Translations under genes and position numbers: made by a program
Notes under the pieces: generated by a model
What the model was told of the DNA's origin: nothing
The model's database searches: none
What the model saw: the letters and a program-made list of their open reading frames with translations, nothing else
Shown: positions 8,788 through 16,136 of the stretch, piece by piece
How the letters are laid out: every line of letters starts with the position of its first letter
Numbering within the stretch: position 1 is the stretch's first letter
Source: CAZAFL01 sp964484465
Lineage (GTDB): Bacteria; Bacteroidota; Ignavibacteria; UBA10030; SZUA-254
NCBI GenBank assembly: GCA_964484465.1
Contig: CAZAFL010000036.1
Location: forward strand, 1 to 24,337
Direction of reading: 5' to 3'
DNA length: 24,337 nucleotides

Positions 8788-9495
8788 TTACACTCCGCCA
8801 AATATTGGAATACAGACCCCATTTATCGAGCTCCCTTTATCGGAACACAAGAGGAGCATCAGTTCCGCTATCTCTTCAGGGCCAACCCACTTCGATGCAT
8901 CTTCATCCGGCATGGATGCAATATTTGCTTGCGTCTTTAAGATGCTGGGAGCAATCGCATTCGCGGTAACTCCGGTCCCTTTGAGTTCTTCTCCGAGGAT
9001 CTGCGTAAGCATCATGACGCCGGCTTTCGACACCGCGTACGGTGCTCTGCCCGCAACCGGTTTGAACACAGGCATCGCCGAAATACTGATAATCCGGCCG
9101 TACGACGCCTTTCCCAGTGCCTGGAGAAATTCGCGTGAACATAAAAAGACTGAGCGCAAATTGATGTTCATCATGTGGTCCCAGTCTTTCGTCTTGACTT
9201 CTTTCACATCACAACGTGGAATAAAACCACCGACAATATTGATAAGAATGTCTACTCTTCCGAACTTTTTTAGAACCTGATGAAACAGTGCCGAAACATC
9301 CTCATCATCTGTAACATCGGCACGCATAACGATTACGTTTTTCTTAAAAGTTTCTGAAAGACGCTTTAGCTCATCTTCAAAAATGTACGAAGTAGCTACA
9401 GCACACCCTTCCTGTAATAACCGCTCAGCAACGACATGACCGAGTGCACCGGTGCCACCGGTGATCAGTACTATTTTTCCCTTTAAGGAAACCAT
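8788..9495 (-). CDS. Short-chain dehydrogenase/reductase
   Basis: A 235-residue classical SDR with an NAD(P)-binding Rossmann fold. The glycine motif is TGGTGALG at 12-19, a common variant of TGxxxGxG. The structural NNAG motif is replaced by NIVGG at 87-91. The catalytic set is visible: Asn in NINLRS (about 111-113), Ser140, Tyr154 and Lys158 in YAVSK. The substrate cannot be read from sequence; it resembles FabG-like and sugar/3-ketoacyl reductases in general. It is the first gene of the five-gene minus-strand operon, and its ATG lies about 22 bases from the -10 box of the promoter at 9517-9545, implying a very short leader. Confidence 0.92.
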   Translation of the reverse strand: MVSLKGKIVLITGGTGALGHVVAERLLQEGCAVATSYIFEDELKRLSETFKKNVIVMRADVTDDEDVSALFHQVLKKFGRVDILINIVGGFIPRCDVKEVKTKDWDHMMNINLRSVFLCSREFLQALGKASYGRIISISAMPVFKPVAGRAPYAVSKAGVMMLTQILGEELKGTGVTANAIAPSILKTQANIASMPDEDASKWVGPEEIAELMLLLCSDKGSSINGVCIPIFGGV

Positions 9496-9516
9496 CTTTT
9501 CATCATTTCTCAGGAG

Positions 9517-9545
9517 AATATATCATTTTAGGTCCTGAGAGTCAA
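9517..9545 (-). promoter_or_regulatory. Sigma70-like promoter of the SDR-yqeY-cvpA-mutS2-purL operon
   Basis: On the minus strand the sequence reads TTGACT (9545-9540), a 17-base spacer, then TATATT (9522-9517). Each box has 5 of 6 consensus bases at ideal spacing. The expected transcription start near 9510 leaves about 15 bases of leader before the ATG at 9495. A promoter with the same two boxes, spacing and distance to ATG precedes folB. Confidence 0.75.
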
Positions 9546-9633
9546 TAACTCCCAAAAAGTGTAATAGGAAGAAATCTTTTCCGCTAAAATATTGTTTGCA
9601 CTTAATATAAAGAATTACTAATTTCAATCGCTT

Positions 9634-9981
9634 ATGGAATTTGCAAACTTTGTTCGAAAATCGGTCATTTTGTGCTTGACGCTGTGCTACATTATCAGTG
9701 TTCCGGTGTTATCGGCTTTTCATTTCCATAAGGCGGTCTGTAATCATCCTTTATCAGATTTTGAACAGATACATGATAATCGGGTCCCTCTTAAACAACA
9801 CCCATTTTTTTGTGAGACCTGCTTTCAGGTTAATCTAGCGCACGCATTCCCTCATTTTCAGCCACATATAGCAACAGTACTACCCTCTTCGTCATATACA
9901 CCCCCACTCGTTGATGCGCAATGTACGCGTATTGATGATAATTGCAATTTCGGCCGCGCACCACCATCCTCCTCCATTTGA
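9634..9981 (+). CDS. Cys/His-rich exported small protein, DUF2946-like
   Basis: A 115-residue protein with an N-terminal signal or membrane segment (about 10-28) followed by a short domain rich in possible metal ligands: His30, His32, Cys36, His38, His47, His56, Cys60-x2-Cys63, His70, His74, His78, Cys97 and Cys104. It ends in a Pro/Ser tail containing RAPP, which recalls small DUF2946-type proteins encoded beside metal-uptake outer membrane proteins. The family assignment is tentative. It is the first gene of the plus-strand run leading to the porin-like gene, ZnuA-like and ZnuB-like genes, so a periplasmic metal-binding or metal-sensing role is a reasonable inference. Upstream are two weak promoter options: a lone -10 TATAAA at 9606-9611, or TTGCAC 9596-9601 with TAATTT 9619-9624. 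Confidence 0.7.
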   Translation: MEFANFVRKSVILCLTLCYIISVPVLSAFHFHKAVCNHPLSDFEQIHDNRVPLKQHPFFCETCFQVNLAHAFPHFQPHIATVLPSSSYTPPLVDAQCTRIDDNCNFGRAPPSSSI

Positions 9982-9998
9982 AAAGGAACAGTTTCTTC

Positions 9999-10044
9999 TT
10001 TCTTAGGCCAAAAAGGCTAGATACATTCTAAGAAACATTGTATC
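9999..10044. promoter_or_regulatory. Nested inverted repeats ahead of the porin-like gene; candidate operator
   Basis: Two overlapping dyads sit 40-85 bases before the porin-like start. TTTCTTAG (9999-10006) is the perfect complement of CTAAGAAA (10028-10035). GATACA (10020-10025) mirrors TGTATC (10039-10044) across 13 bases. There is no T-tract, so this is not an intrinsic terminator. It does not match the Zur or Fur boxes I know. Position suggests control of the metal-uptake genes, by inference only. Confidence 0.35.
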
Positions 10045-10083
10045 CGTTATTTTTCAATCAGATTCAAATGGAGGGAAACTCTA

Positions 10084-11424
10084 ATGAAAAGCAATCCGAG
10101 TATCATGCTTTTTTTTATCATATTTTTTACGACTTTTGCGCATGCGCAAGAAGCTGAAAAAACAAAAGATCAGAAAATTGAGGAATTGCGTTTAGAAGTA
10201 AATCAATTGCGCCAGGAATTGGAATCATTGAGGTCGCAATTCCCAGTGTCGGATTCCAGTCAGTCTGATGAGATCGATAACCTGGAAGCACGATTGGATA
10301 AACGATTACAGGAGCTTGAAAATAAGATTGATGCTGTCTCCCGGAGTGTAGCTCCGATAGCATTTAACCCCAAAATGGTTACTGCAATAAATTTTGCAGC
10401 GCGGTCAGACAATAAGGATGTCTTCGATCCCTCCCCTGATCATAATATGATCAGTAACCGACCTTTTCTTCGTACCGTAGAGGTTGAACTGAGTTCTGCC
10501 GTAGATCCTTATGCCTCTGCTTTTGCAGTCATCTCCTTAGAAAACGAAGCGAACAAAGATTTTGGGATTGATGCAGAGGAAGCATACGGCCTTATTAAGA
10601 GACTCCCAATTATTGAATCTGCTCCTTTGGGTATGAAATTGAAAATAGGAAAGTACCGCGCCTCCTTAGGATTAAATAACAAGATTCACATTCACGATCT
10701 TCCATGGACAACGCGTCCTCTGATCGTTTCTCGATATCTTGGAACCGACCACGGTGAATTCTTTGAGTCAGGTTTCAATCCGGTCGGAATGGACCTGGAC
10801 TTTTATCTCCCGAGTCCTCTCCCTAGTACAACGCTGGAAATGAACCTCGACGTTGTTCGTGCCGGTGATATTGCAATCTCAAATGCAAATCTAACAATGC
10901 CCACCAATGTTCGCCAGCCTGCATTTATCAGACATTTGAACTTCTCGAAGGATTGGAGCAACGTTCATCTCCTGACATTAGGCCTGAGTAATTATGACGA
11001 AGGAGGTGACTATGCAACCCGAGCTTACGGCGTTGATCTTACGTACAAGTGGGCACCCGCCGAAGAACGTGAGTCACATTCGATCGTGACTGGAGGAGAG
11101 GCTCTTTTCGTTGACCATATAAATCCTTCGCTGGAGAGAATACATCCGTATGGGTGGTTCACCTATCTGCAATACCAAACATCGTATTGGTTATATCTCG
11201 GTACACGATATGATTGGATCGAAGAACCCGATAACGTAAACCAAATAACAAGGAATGTCGGCATCTACGCAAGTTATTACACAACGGAATTTTTACGGTT
11301 CCGCCTGGGTTATGAACATCGTCAGAGCGATGTACTTGCCCAGGATAATATCAACACCATCATTTTCGACCTCAATCTGGTTTTCGGTTCCCATCCCACC
11401 GAACCTTATTGGGTAAATAAATAA
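10084..11424 (+). CDS. Porin-like outer membrane protein with N-terminal coiled coil
   Basis: The 446-residue product has a cleavable signal peptide (about 1-21, cut after AHA), then a heptad-rich Glu/Leu/Lys/Arg segment at about 25-85 predicted as coiled coil, and then about 350 residues of alternating hydrophobic/polar strands with many aromatic residues, typical of a beta-barrel. The plan resembles trimeric porins with a periplasmic coiled coil, such as the OprP/phosphate-selective type, but I see no specific family motif. The start is well supported by a strong SD, GGAGGGA at 10070-10076, stronger than in most neighbours. The ZnuA-like gene follows within about 40 bases, suggesting that this is the outer membrane channel for the metal taken up by the next two genes; that role is inferred. 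Confidence 0.82.
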   Translation: MKSNPSIMLFFIIFFTTFAHAQEAEKTKDQKIEELRLEVNQLRQELESLRSQFPVSDSSQSDEIDNLEARLDKRLQELENKIDAVSRSVAPIAFNPKMVTAINFAARSDNKDVFDPSPDHNMISNRPFLRTVEVELSSAVDPYASAFAVISLENEANKDFGIDAEEAYGLIKRLPIIESAPLGMKLKIGKYRASLGLNNKIHIHDLPWTTRPLIVSRYLGTDHGEFFESGFNPVGMDLDFYLPSPLPSTTLEMNLDVVRAGDIAISNANLTMPTNVRQPAFIRHLNFSKDWSNVHLLTLGLSNYDEGGDYATRAYGVDLTYKWAPAEERESHSIVTGGEALFVDHINPSLERIHPYGWFTYLQYQTSYWLYLGTRYDWIEEPDNVNQITRNVGIYASYYTTEFLRFRLGYEHRQSDVLAQDNINTIIFDLNLVFGSHPTEPYWVNK

Positions 11425-11464
11425 GAGCTCTTGTATGAAATCTAACTTTCAAAGGATATTAAGA

Positions 11465-12496
11465 ATGAAATCAACAGCCTTGAAAATAATTATCGGCATA
11501 CTGGTATTTTTACCTTATGGAAAAATCCTTAGCCAGACCAAAACACTTAAAGTTGTTACAACACTCAATTATTTACGTTACGTCGCGCAGGAGATTGGAG
11601 GCGAAAAAGTAAATGCAGTTGCTCTTGCAAACCCTAAACAGGACCCTCATTATGTCACTCCCACCCCGTCCATGAATCAACTGGCAACGGACGCTGATTT
11701 TTTTATTGAAAACGGGCTTTCCCTGGATTTATGGGCGAAGAACGTTGTTGACGCTTCCGGAAACCCTAAAATCCAGCCGGGCAGTCCAGGTCATCTCGTC
11801 GCAACAACAAATGCACCTGTGAAAGAACTCCCGACGGAAGTTTCGCGTTCATGGGGAGACATCCACCCGCAGGGAAACCCTCACATCTGGCTTGACCCGT
11901 TCAATATCAAAATTATTGCTGAAAATATCGCTAACAGGTTGGGAGAACTGGATCCTGAAAACAGTTCCTATTATCATTCGAGACTAATGGAGTTTAAACG
12001 CAGATTAGATGCAGCCATGTTTGGAGAAGAATTACTTAAATCAGTTGGTAAATCTGGTGGAGACATTCTTACGCGTAAAGCGAAAAATAATGAACTCTTG
12101 CCATGGCTTAAAGGGAAAAATCTCTATGATAAATTGGGTGGATGGATGAAAAAAGCGGAACTTCTAAATGGGATGAAAATCATGTCATATCACAAAACGT
12201 ATATTTATTTTGCCGATCGTTTTGGATTCCAGATTGCAGGTGAGCTCGAAGAAAAACCGGGAATTCCCCCTCCCCCCCAGCATCGTGACGCTGTCGTTGA
12301 GCAAATCAAACGAGAGGGTATTAAAGTTATTCTCAACGATAATTTTTATTCAAGAGAAGCGGCTGATTACGTTGCAAGCAAAACATCCGCGAAAGTGGTA
12401 ATCACGTATGTTGACGTCGGAGCAGTTGAAACAGTCGATTCATATGAAAAACTCATCACATATCTTATCGAGGAGATCGAACAAGCGTCAAAATAA
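11465..12496 (+). CDS. znuA: Periplasmic zinc/manganese-binding protein of an ABC uptake system (ZnuA-like)
   Basis: Cluster A-I (TroA/ZnuA-type) solute-binding protein. Counting from an upstream in-frame ATG at 11435, candidate metal ligands are His72 (DPHYVTPTPS), His150 (GNPHIWLDP) and His253 (SYHKTYIYF); the fourth ligand is unclear. The His-rich loop of many ZnuA proteins is absent and a roughly 40-residue insert precedes the third His. The ATG at 11465 is preferred because AAAGGA lies 8 bases upstream and it leaves a compact signal peptide ending LSQ (343 residues). The metal could be Zn or Mn; Zn is favoured by the Cys/His-rich neighbour. The permease start follows 25 bases after the stop. 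No ATPase gene is adjacent. Confidence 0.88.
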   Translation: MKSTALKIIIGILVFLPYGKILSQTKTLKVVTTLNYLRYVAQEIGGEKVNAVALANPKQDPHYVTPTPSMNQLATDADFFIENGLSLDLWAKNVVDASGNPKIQPGSPGHLVATTNAPVKELPTEVSRSWGDIHPQGNPHIWLDPFNIKIIAENIANRLGELDPENSSYYHSRLMEFKRRLDAAMFGEELLKSVGKSGGDILTRKAKNNELLPWLKGKNLYDKLGGWMKKAELLNGMKIMSYHKTYIYFADRFGFQIAGELEEKPGIPPPPQHRDAVVEQIKREGIKVILNDNFYSREAADYVASKTSAKVVITYVDVGAVETVDSYEKLITYLIEEIEQASK

Positions 12497-12520
12497 TTGA
12501 ACCCATTACAAAGGATAACC

Positions 12521-14023
12521 ATGGAACAGCTGTTTTATTTACCAAAAACAATGATATGGCCGCTTGCTGCGTGTCTTGTACTTACTGGCATTCACGTATA
12601 CCTCGGCGTTCATGTCATCGCCCGGAAAGTCATCTTCGTTGACTTGGCGCTGGCGCAAATAGCTGCTCTCGGCACCGTCATCGGGGTGTTGCTCGGTTAT
12701 GAAGTAGGTAAAGATACCAACGCATTGTATCTTTACTCACTCGCTTTCACCATATTTGGCGCGTTTGTTTTTTCCATCACCCGCATGAAGGGGGAAAAAG
12801 TTCCCCACGAAGCAATCATCGGTATTGTTTATGCGGTGACATTCGCTTCGACAATCCTCGTTCTCTCGAAAAGTGCGTTAGGGCCACAGGAGTTGGACCA
12901 TATCATCAAGGGAGAACTGCTTTGGGTTCAATCACATGTTGTGATAAAAACCGCGATCATTTATCTGCTCGTCGGGCTTTTCCATTTCGTGTTCAGAAAA
13001 AAGTTCATGGCAATTTCGTTTGACGCGGAGAAAGCTGAAGCATCTGGAATTAATGTCCGGTTGTGGGATTTCCTTTTTTATATGTCATTCGGATTCGTGA
13101 TTACAAGTTCGGTAGCCATCGCAGGAGTCTTTCTTGTTTTCAGTTATCTGGTTATCCCGTCTGTTGGAGCAATGCTGATTTCAGACAAACTGAGCACACG
13201 GCTTGCACTCGGTTGGATAGGTGGCTCAATTATCAGCTTCATCGGGGTGAAACTATCCTACGATACAGGGCTGCCGACAAGCCCGGCAATTGTCGTCGTG
13301 CTCGCCGTAGCACTGTTGACGAGCGGAATTTTTCGTTACATGAGACAAACAGCAAATAAATTGATCGCCTTCAGGAATCTCGCCGCGGCTGCTGGCATCG
13401 TTTTGGTTTTTATTACCGCTGTGTTCCTCTTCAGAAAAGCAGAAGAAGACCCTCTTGAACATTCTATCCACATGTTGGTCAGCCCTCTCAGCACCGATCG
13501 CCAAGCCGCGCTTTTAAATCTGGAAACATACGGTGGAGATAAGAATAAATGGCTCTCTTTCGCTATAGAAAAATTGCATGATCAGGATGCAGAGGTACGA
13601 AAAACAGCAGTGGAATTGTTCACACATCTGAGGGAATCAACTGTTCTCCCACAAATATTGGAAATGCTGAATGATAAATCGGATGAAGTTCGAGGAAGTG
13701 TTATCAATGCAGTAAAAACACTCGGGGACAGCAAATCCGGGTTGAAACTGATCGCGGCTGCGGAATCCGAAACTGATCCGGAAATGAAAACAACCCTTCT
13801 CCAAACTGCGATGGAGTTAGGAAGCCCCGATGCAATTCCGGGTTTGATCCAAATAATGAAAGAAGAAGGAGTATTTGCAGAAGATGCCTACAATATCCTT
13901 CGAAAGCATGTCCAATTCCACTTCAAAAAAAATGAACCCGAGAAAATTCATCAATGGTGGAGTGAAAACCGGGGCAGGATTGTATGGGACAGTAATACAA
14001 AAGTGTTTTCTGTTGCAAGTTAA
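12521..14023 (+). CDS. znuB: Zinc/manganese ABC permease (ABC-3 family) fused to a C-terminal HEAT-repeat domain
   Basis: A 500-residue protein, about 200 longer than a usual ZnuB. Residues 1-275 form the ABC-3 permease, with about eight membrane spans, the early FVDLALAQIAALG segment and the conserved VFLVFSYLVIPSVGAML block around 203-219. An extra span lies at about 286-305. Residues about 315-470 carry HEAT-type helical pairs, for example LHDQDAEVRKTAVELFTHL and LNDKSDEVRGSVINAVKTLG, with D..VR spaced every 30-35 residues. The tail has EKIHQWW, seen after HEAT domains. Start is the ATG at 12521, with AAAGGA at 12510-12515; a TTG at 12497 also opens the frame. No frameshift separates the two halves, so the fusion is genuine. 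It follows the binding-protein gene, but no ZnuC-type ATPase is in the window. Confidence 0.9.
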   Translation: MEQLFYLPKTMIWPLAACLVLTGIHVYLGVHVIARKVIFVDLALAQIAALGTVIGVLLGYEVGKDTNALYLYSLAFTIFGAFVFSITRMKGEKVPHEAIIGIVYAVTFASTILVLSKSALGPQELDHIIKGELLWVQSHVVIKTAIIYLLVGLFHFVFRKKFMAISFDAEKAEASGINVRLWDFLFYMSFGFVITSSVAIAGVFLVFSYLVIPSVGAMLISDKLSTRLALGWIGGSIISFIGVKLSYDTGLPTSPAIVVVLAVALLTSGIFRYMRQTANKLIAFRNLAAAAGIVLVFITAVFLFRKAEEDPLEHSIHMLVSPLSTDRQAALLNLETYGGDKNKWLSFAIEKLHDQDAEVRKTAVELFTHLRESTVLPQILEMLNDKSDEVRGSVINAVKTLGDSKSGLKLIAAAESETDPEMKTTLLQTAMELGSPDAIPGLIQIMKEEGVFAEDAYNILRKHVQFHFKKNEPEKIHQWWSENRGRIVWDSNTKVFSVAS

Positions 14024-14098
14024 AGCGGTTTTTATTTTTCGCTGATTAAATGGGAAAATATATTTTTTGAATACGCCTATGGCAGAAAGGAAATTGAT

Positions 14099-14647
14099 AT
14101 GAAAATTCTCATTGCAATCGTTGTTATTTTAACAGCTTTCACCAATTGCCTGCACGGTCAAAATGTACTACACAATGATTTGAAAATTGGTGACAATGCC
14201 CCCGATTTCTCTCTCCCCTACGCTACAAAAGATTCTGTTGCTCAGGACAGTTTGAAACTCTCCGGCCTCATCGGCACAAAAAATATTGTCCTGGCATTCT
14301 ATCCTGCGGACTGGAGCGGCGGTTGCACAAAGGAAATGTGCACTATGAGAGATAACTTCAGCGAGCTGACAAGCCTCAATGCTGAAATTCTCCCTATCAG
14401 CGGTGATTACGAGTTTGCACATCATGAATGGGCAAAGAGCCAGAATTTCCCTTTCAAATTGGTTTCCGACCACCTGCACACGGTCGCCAGAGTGTACAAC
14501 AGTTATACTGAGGGATACGGGTGGAATAAACGGACCGTTTATGTGATAGATAAAAAAGGCAAAATTGCTTATATTGACCTCGCATACAAAGCGCGGGACT
14601 TGAACTCATTTGATAAGTTGAAAGACGCATTGGCTAAACTGAAATAA
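14099..14647 (+). CDS. Exported peroxiredoxin, BCP/PrxQ type
   Basis: Thiol peroxidase of the AhpC/TSA superfamily that reduces peroxides. The 182-residue product starts with a signal peptide (about 1-20, ending CLHG) and then has the thioredoxin-like domain. The active-site motif P69-x3-S73-x2-C76 gives peroxidatic Cys76; a second Cys at 81 in CTKEMC is the PrxQ/BCP arrangement with the resolving Cys five residues on. The conserved Arg is likely Arg145. AhpC/TSA proteins with this spacing use thioredoxin; here the partner would need to be periplasmic. A TATATT at 14059-14064 could be a -10 box but the matching -35 is poor. It is followed after 27 bases by the propeller gene. Confidence 0.88.
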   Translation: MKILIAIVVILTAFTNCLHGQNVLHNDLKIGDNAPDFSLPYATKDSVAQDSLKLSGLIGTKNIVLAFYPADWSGGCTKEMCTMRDNFSELTSLNAEILPISGDYEFAHHEWAKSQNFPFKLVSDHLHTVARVYNSYTEGYGWNKRTVYVIDKKGKIAYIDLAYKARDLNSFDKLKDALAKLK

Positions 14648-14674
14648 CGAGCAAAGAACAACCAATATTCAAGT

Positions 14675-15781
14675 ATGGTTAATTGGTTAAAAGAAACAGG
14701 GGCACATATTGAAGAACATCAAAGATCCTGTTTTGTCGGATCACTGATAGCCTTTACGATCTTGCTGGTAACAACCACCTGCGGAATCGCACAACCTGCT
14801 GATACGCTTACATTGCCACAGGAGCGCCACCTTAAGAACGTCCGCCAATTGACGTTTGGCGGCTTGAATGCAGAAGCATACTTTTCGTTCGACGACAAGA
14901 AACTTGTTTTCCAGTCAACACGGGACAGCTTTCAGTGTGACCAAATATTCATGATGAATATCGACGGCTCAAATGTTAAATTGATTTCGACAGGAAAAGG
15001 ACGTACAACGTGCTCATATTTTTTACCCGATGACGGTCACATACTGTATGCATCGACTCATCTGGCGGACCCGAAGTGTCCACCTGTTCCCGACCGCAAG
15101 AAAGGATATGTATGGGGGCTCTATCCAGGGTTTGATATTTTTGTTGCGGATACAAATGGAACCATTACAGGTCGGCTAACAGAGACCGCCGGGTACGATG
15201 CCGAAGCTGTTGTCTCTCCCACAGGAGACAAGATTGCATTTACTTCGCTTCGAAACGGCGACCTCGATATCTATACCATGAACCTCGACGGCAGTGACGT
15301 CCGCCAGCTTACAAACGAACTCGGGTATGACGGTGGACCATTTTTTTCTCCCGACGGGAAAAAAATAGTGTATAGGGCTTACCACCCTCAAACTGAAAAA
15401 GAAATTGCCGACTACAACGGGCTTCTTGCCGAAGAGAAAATCCGACCGATGAATTTGCAGATATGTCTGATGGATGCAGACGGGTCTCATAAAGTACAAC
15501 TGACGCATAATGCTTCGGCAAATTTCGCCCCGTTCATTCATCCTGACGGGAACCATGTAATTTTTGCTTCCAATATGGCAGATACCTCAAGCGCTCCGAT
15601 GGACTTTGACCTTTACATGATCCGAACTGACGGAACTGACCTCGAACGGATTACCTATGCGCGCGGTTTTGACAGTTTCCCGATGTTTACACGGGATGGG
15701 AAAAAAATTGTCTTTGCCTCCAATCGTAACGGGAAATCACGCTATGAAATCAACATTTTTATAGCTGACTGGGTCCCTTGA
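14675..15781 (+). CDS. TolB-like beta-propeller protein (PD40 repeats), exported
   Basis: A 368-residue protein with an N-terminal hydrophobic segment at about 22-38 followed by AQPAD, read as a signal peptide. The rest consists of about six repeats of the PD40/TolB type: a strand ending in F.S.R or A.N, then D(I/L)Y.M..DGS(D/N)...LT, for example at FSPDGKKIVY and DLYMIRTDGT. Such propellers bind proteins or surface glycans; real TolB has a separate N-terminal domain that is missing here, and no tol genes are near. I would not call it TolB. Many proteins with this architecture are found in FCB bacteria next to peptidases, which fits the M28 gene two genes downstream. Confidence 0.82.
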   Translation: MVNWLKETGAHIEEHQRSCFVGSLIAFTILLVTTTCGIAQPADTLTLPQERHLKNVRQLTFGGLNAEAYFSFDDKKLVFQSTRDSFQCDQIFMMNIDGSNVKLISTGKGRTTCSYFLPDDGHILYASTHLADPKCPPVPDRKKGYVWGLYPGFDIFVADTNGTITGRLTETAGYDAEAVVSPTGDKIAFTSLRNGDLDIYTMNLDGSDVRQLTNELGYDGGPFFSPDGKKIVYRAYHPQTEKEIADYNGLLAEEKIRPMNLQICLMDADGSHKVQLTHNASANFAPFIHPDGNHVIFASNMADTSSAPMDFDLYMIRTDGTDLERITYARGFDSFPMFTRDGKKIVFASNRNGKSRYEINIFIADWVP

Positions 15782-15791
15782 AATCCCAGAC

Positions 15792-16136
15792 ATGATACCG
15801 GCTGCTTCACGTGCGGCAGGCACATACCTGTTAATTACATCTTTTACATTATTTCATTTTTGCGCCTGTTCGACGGCACTTGAGACCACGGATCAGAGTG
15901 AACCAAGCTTTGTGATTTCCGGGGTTATTCAGTATATCGGTATTCATGATGGGTGCTGGCAAATTACAACTAACAATGGATCCATCTACCATCTGATTGG
16001 AGACAACATATCGTCTTTGCTCAAGGACGGAATACGCATCGAAGGGAAAGTGCGCGATTGCCCGAATACACAGGATGAATGTTCTTCAGAGAAAACCGTC
16101 GAATTATTAGAGATCATCCAAACATTTAATGAATAA
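15792..16136 (+). CDS. Small exported protein of unknown function, possible lipoprotein
   Basis: A 114-residue product with an N-terminal hydrophobic segment (about 10-25) ending FHFCACS. Cys26 could be lipidated, but the residue at -3 is Phe, so the lipobox is weak. The mature part has a compact pattern of Gly-separated strands (ISGVIQYIG...CWQI...GSIYHLIG...IEGKV) suggestive of a small OB- or SH3-like barrel, with Cys residues at about 55, 90 and 97. I recognise no family. It starts 10 bases after the propeller stop and its end overlaps the M28 peptidase start by 8 bases, so it belongs to that transcription unit. Confidence 0.7.
   Translation: MIPAASRAAGTYLLITSFTLFHFCACSTALETTDQSEPSFVISGVIQYIGIHDGCWQITTNNGSIYHLIGDNISSLLKDGIRIEGKVRDCPNTQDECSSEKTVELLEIIQTFNE

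Noticed and set aside
13063..13504. Frames on both strands inside the permease gene, checked as a possible missing ATPase
   Set aside because: No Walker A, signature or Walker B motif; they are shadows of the ABC-3 membrane segments.
14024..14045. Possible terminator after the ZnuB-like gene (AGCG...CGCT around a T-rich stretch)
   Set aside because: Only a 4-bp stem with the T-run inside the loop rather than after it.
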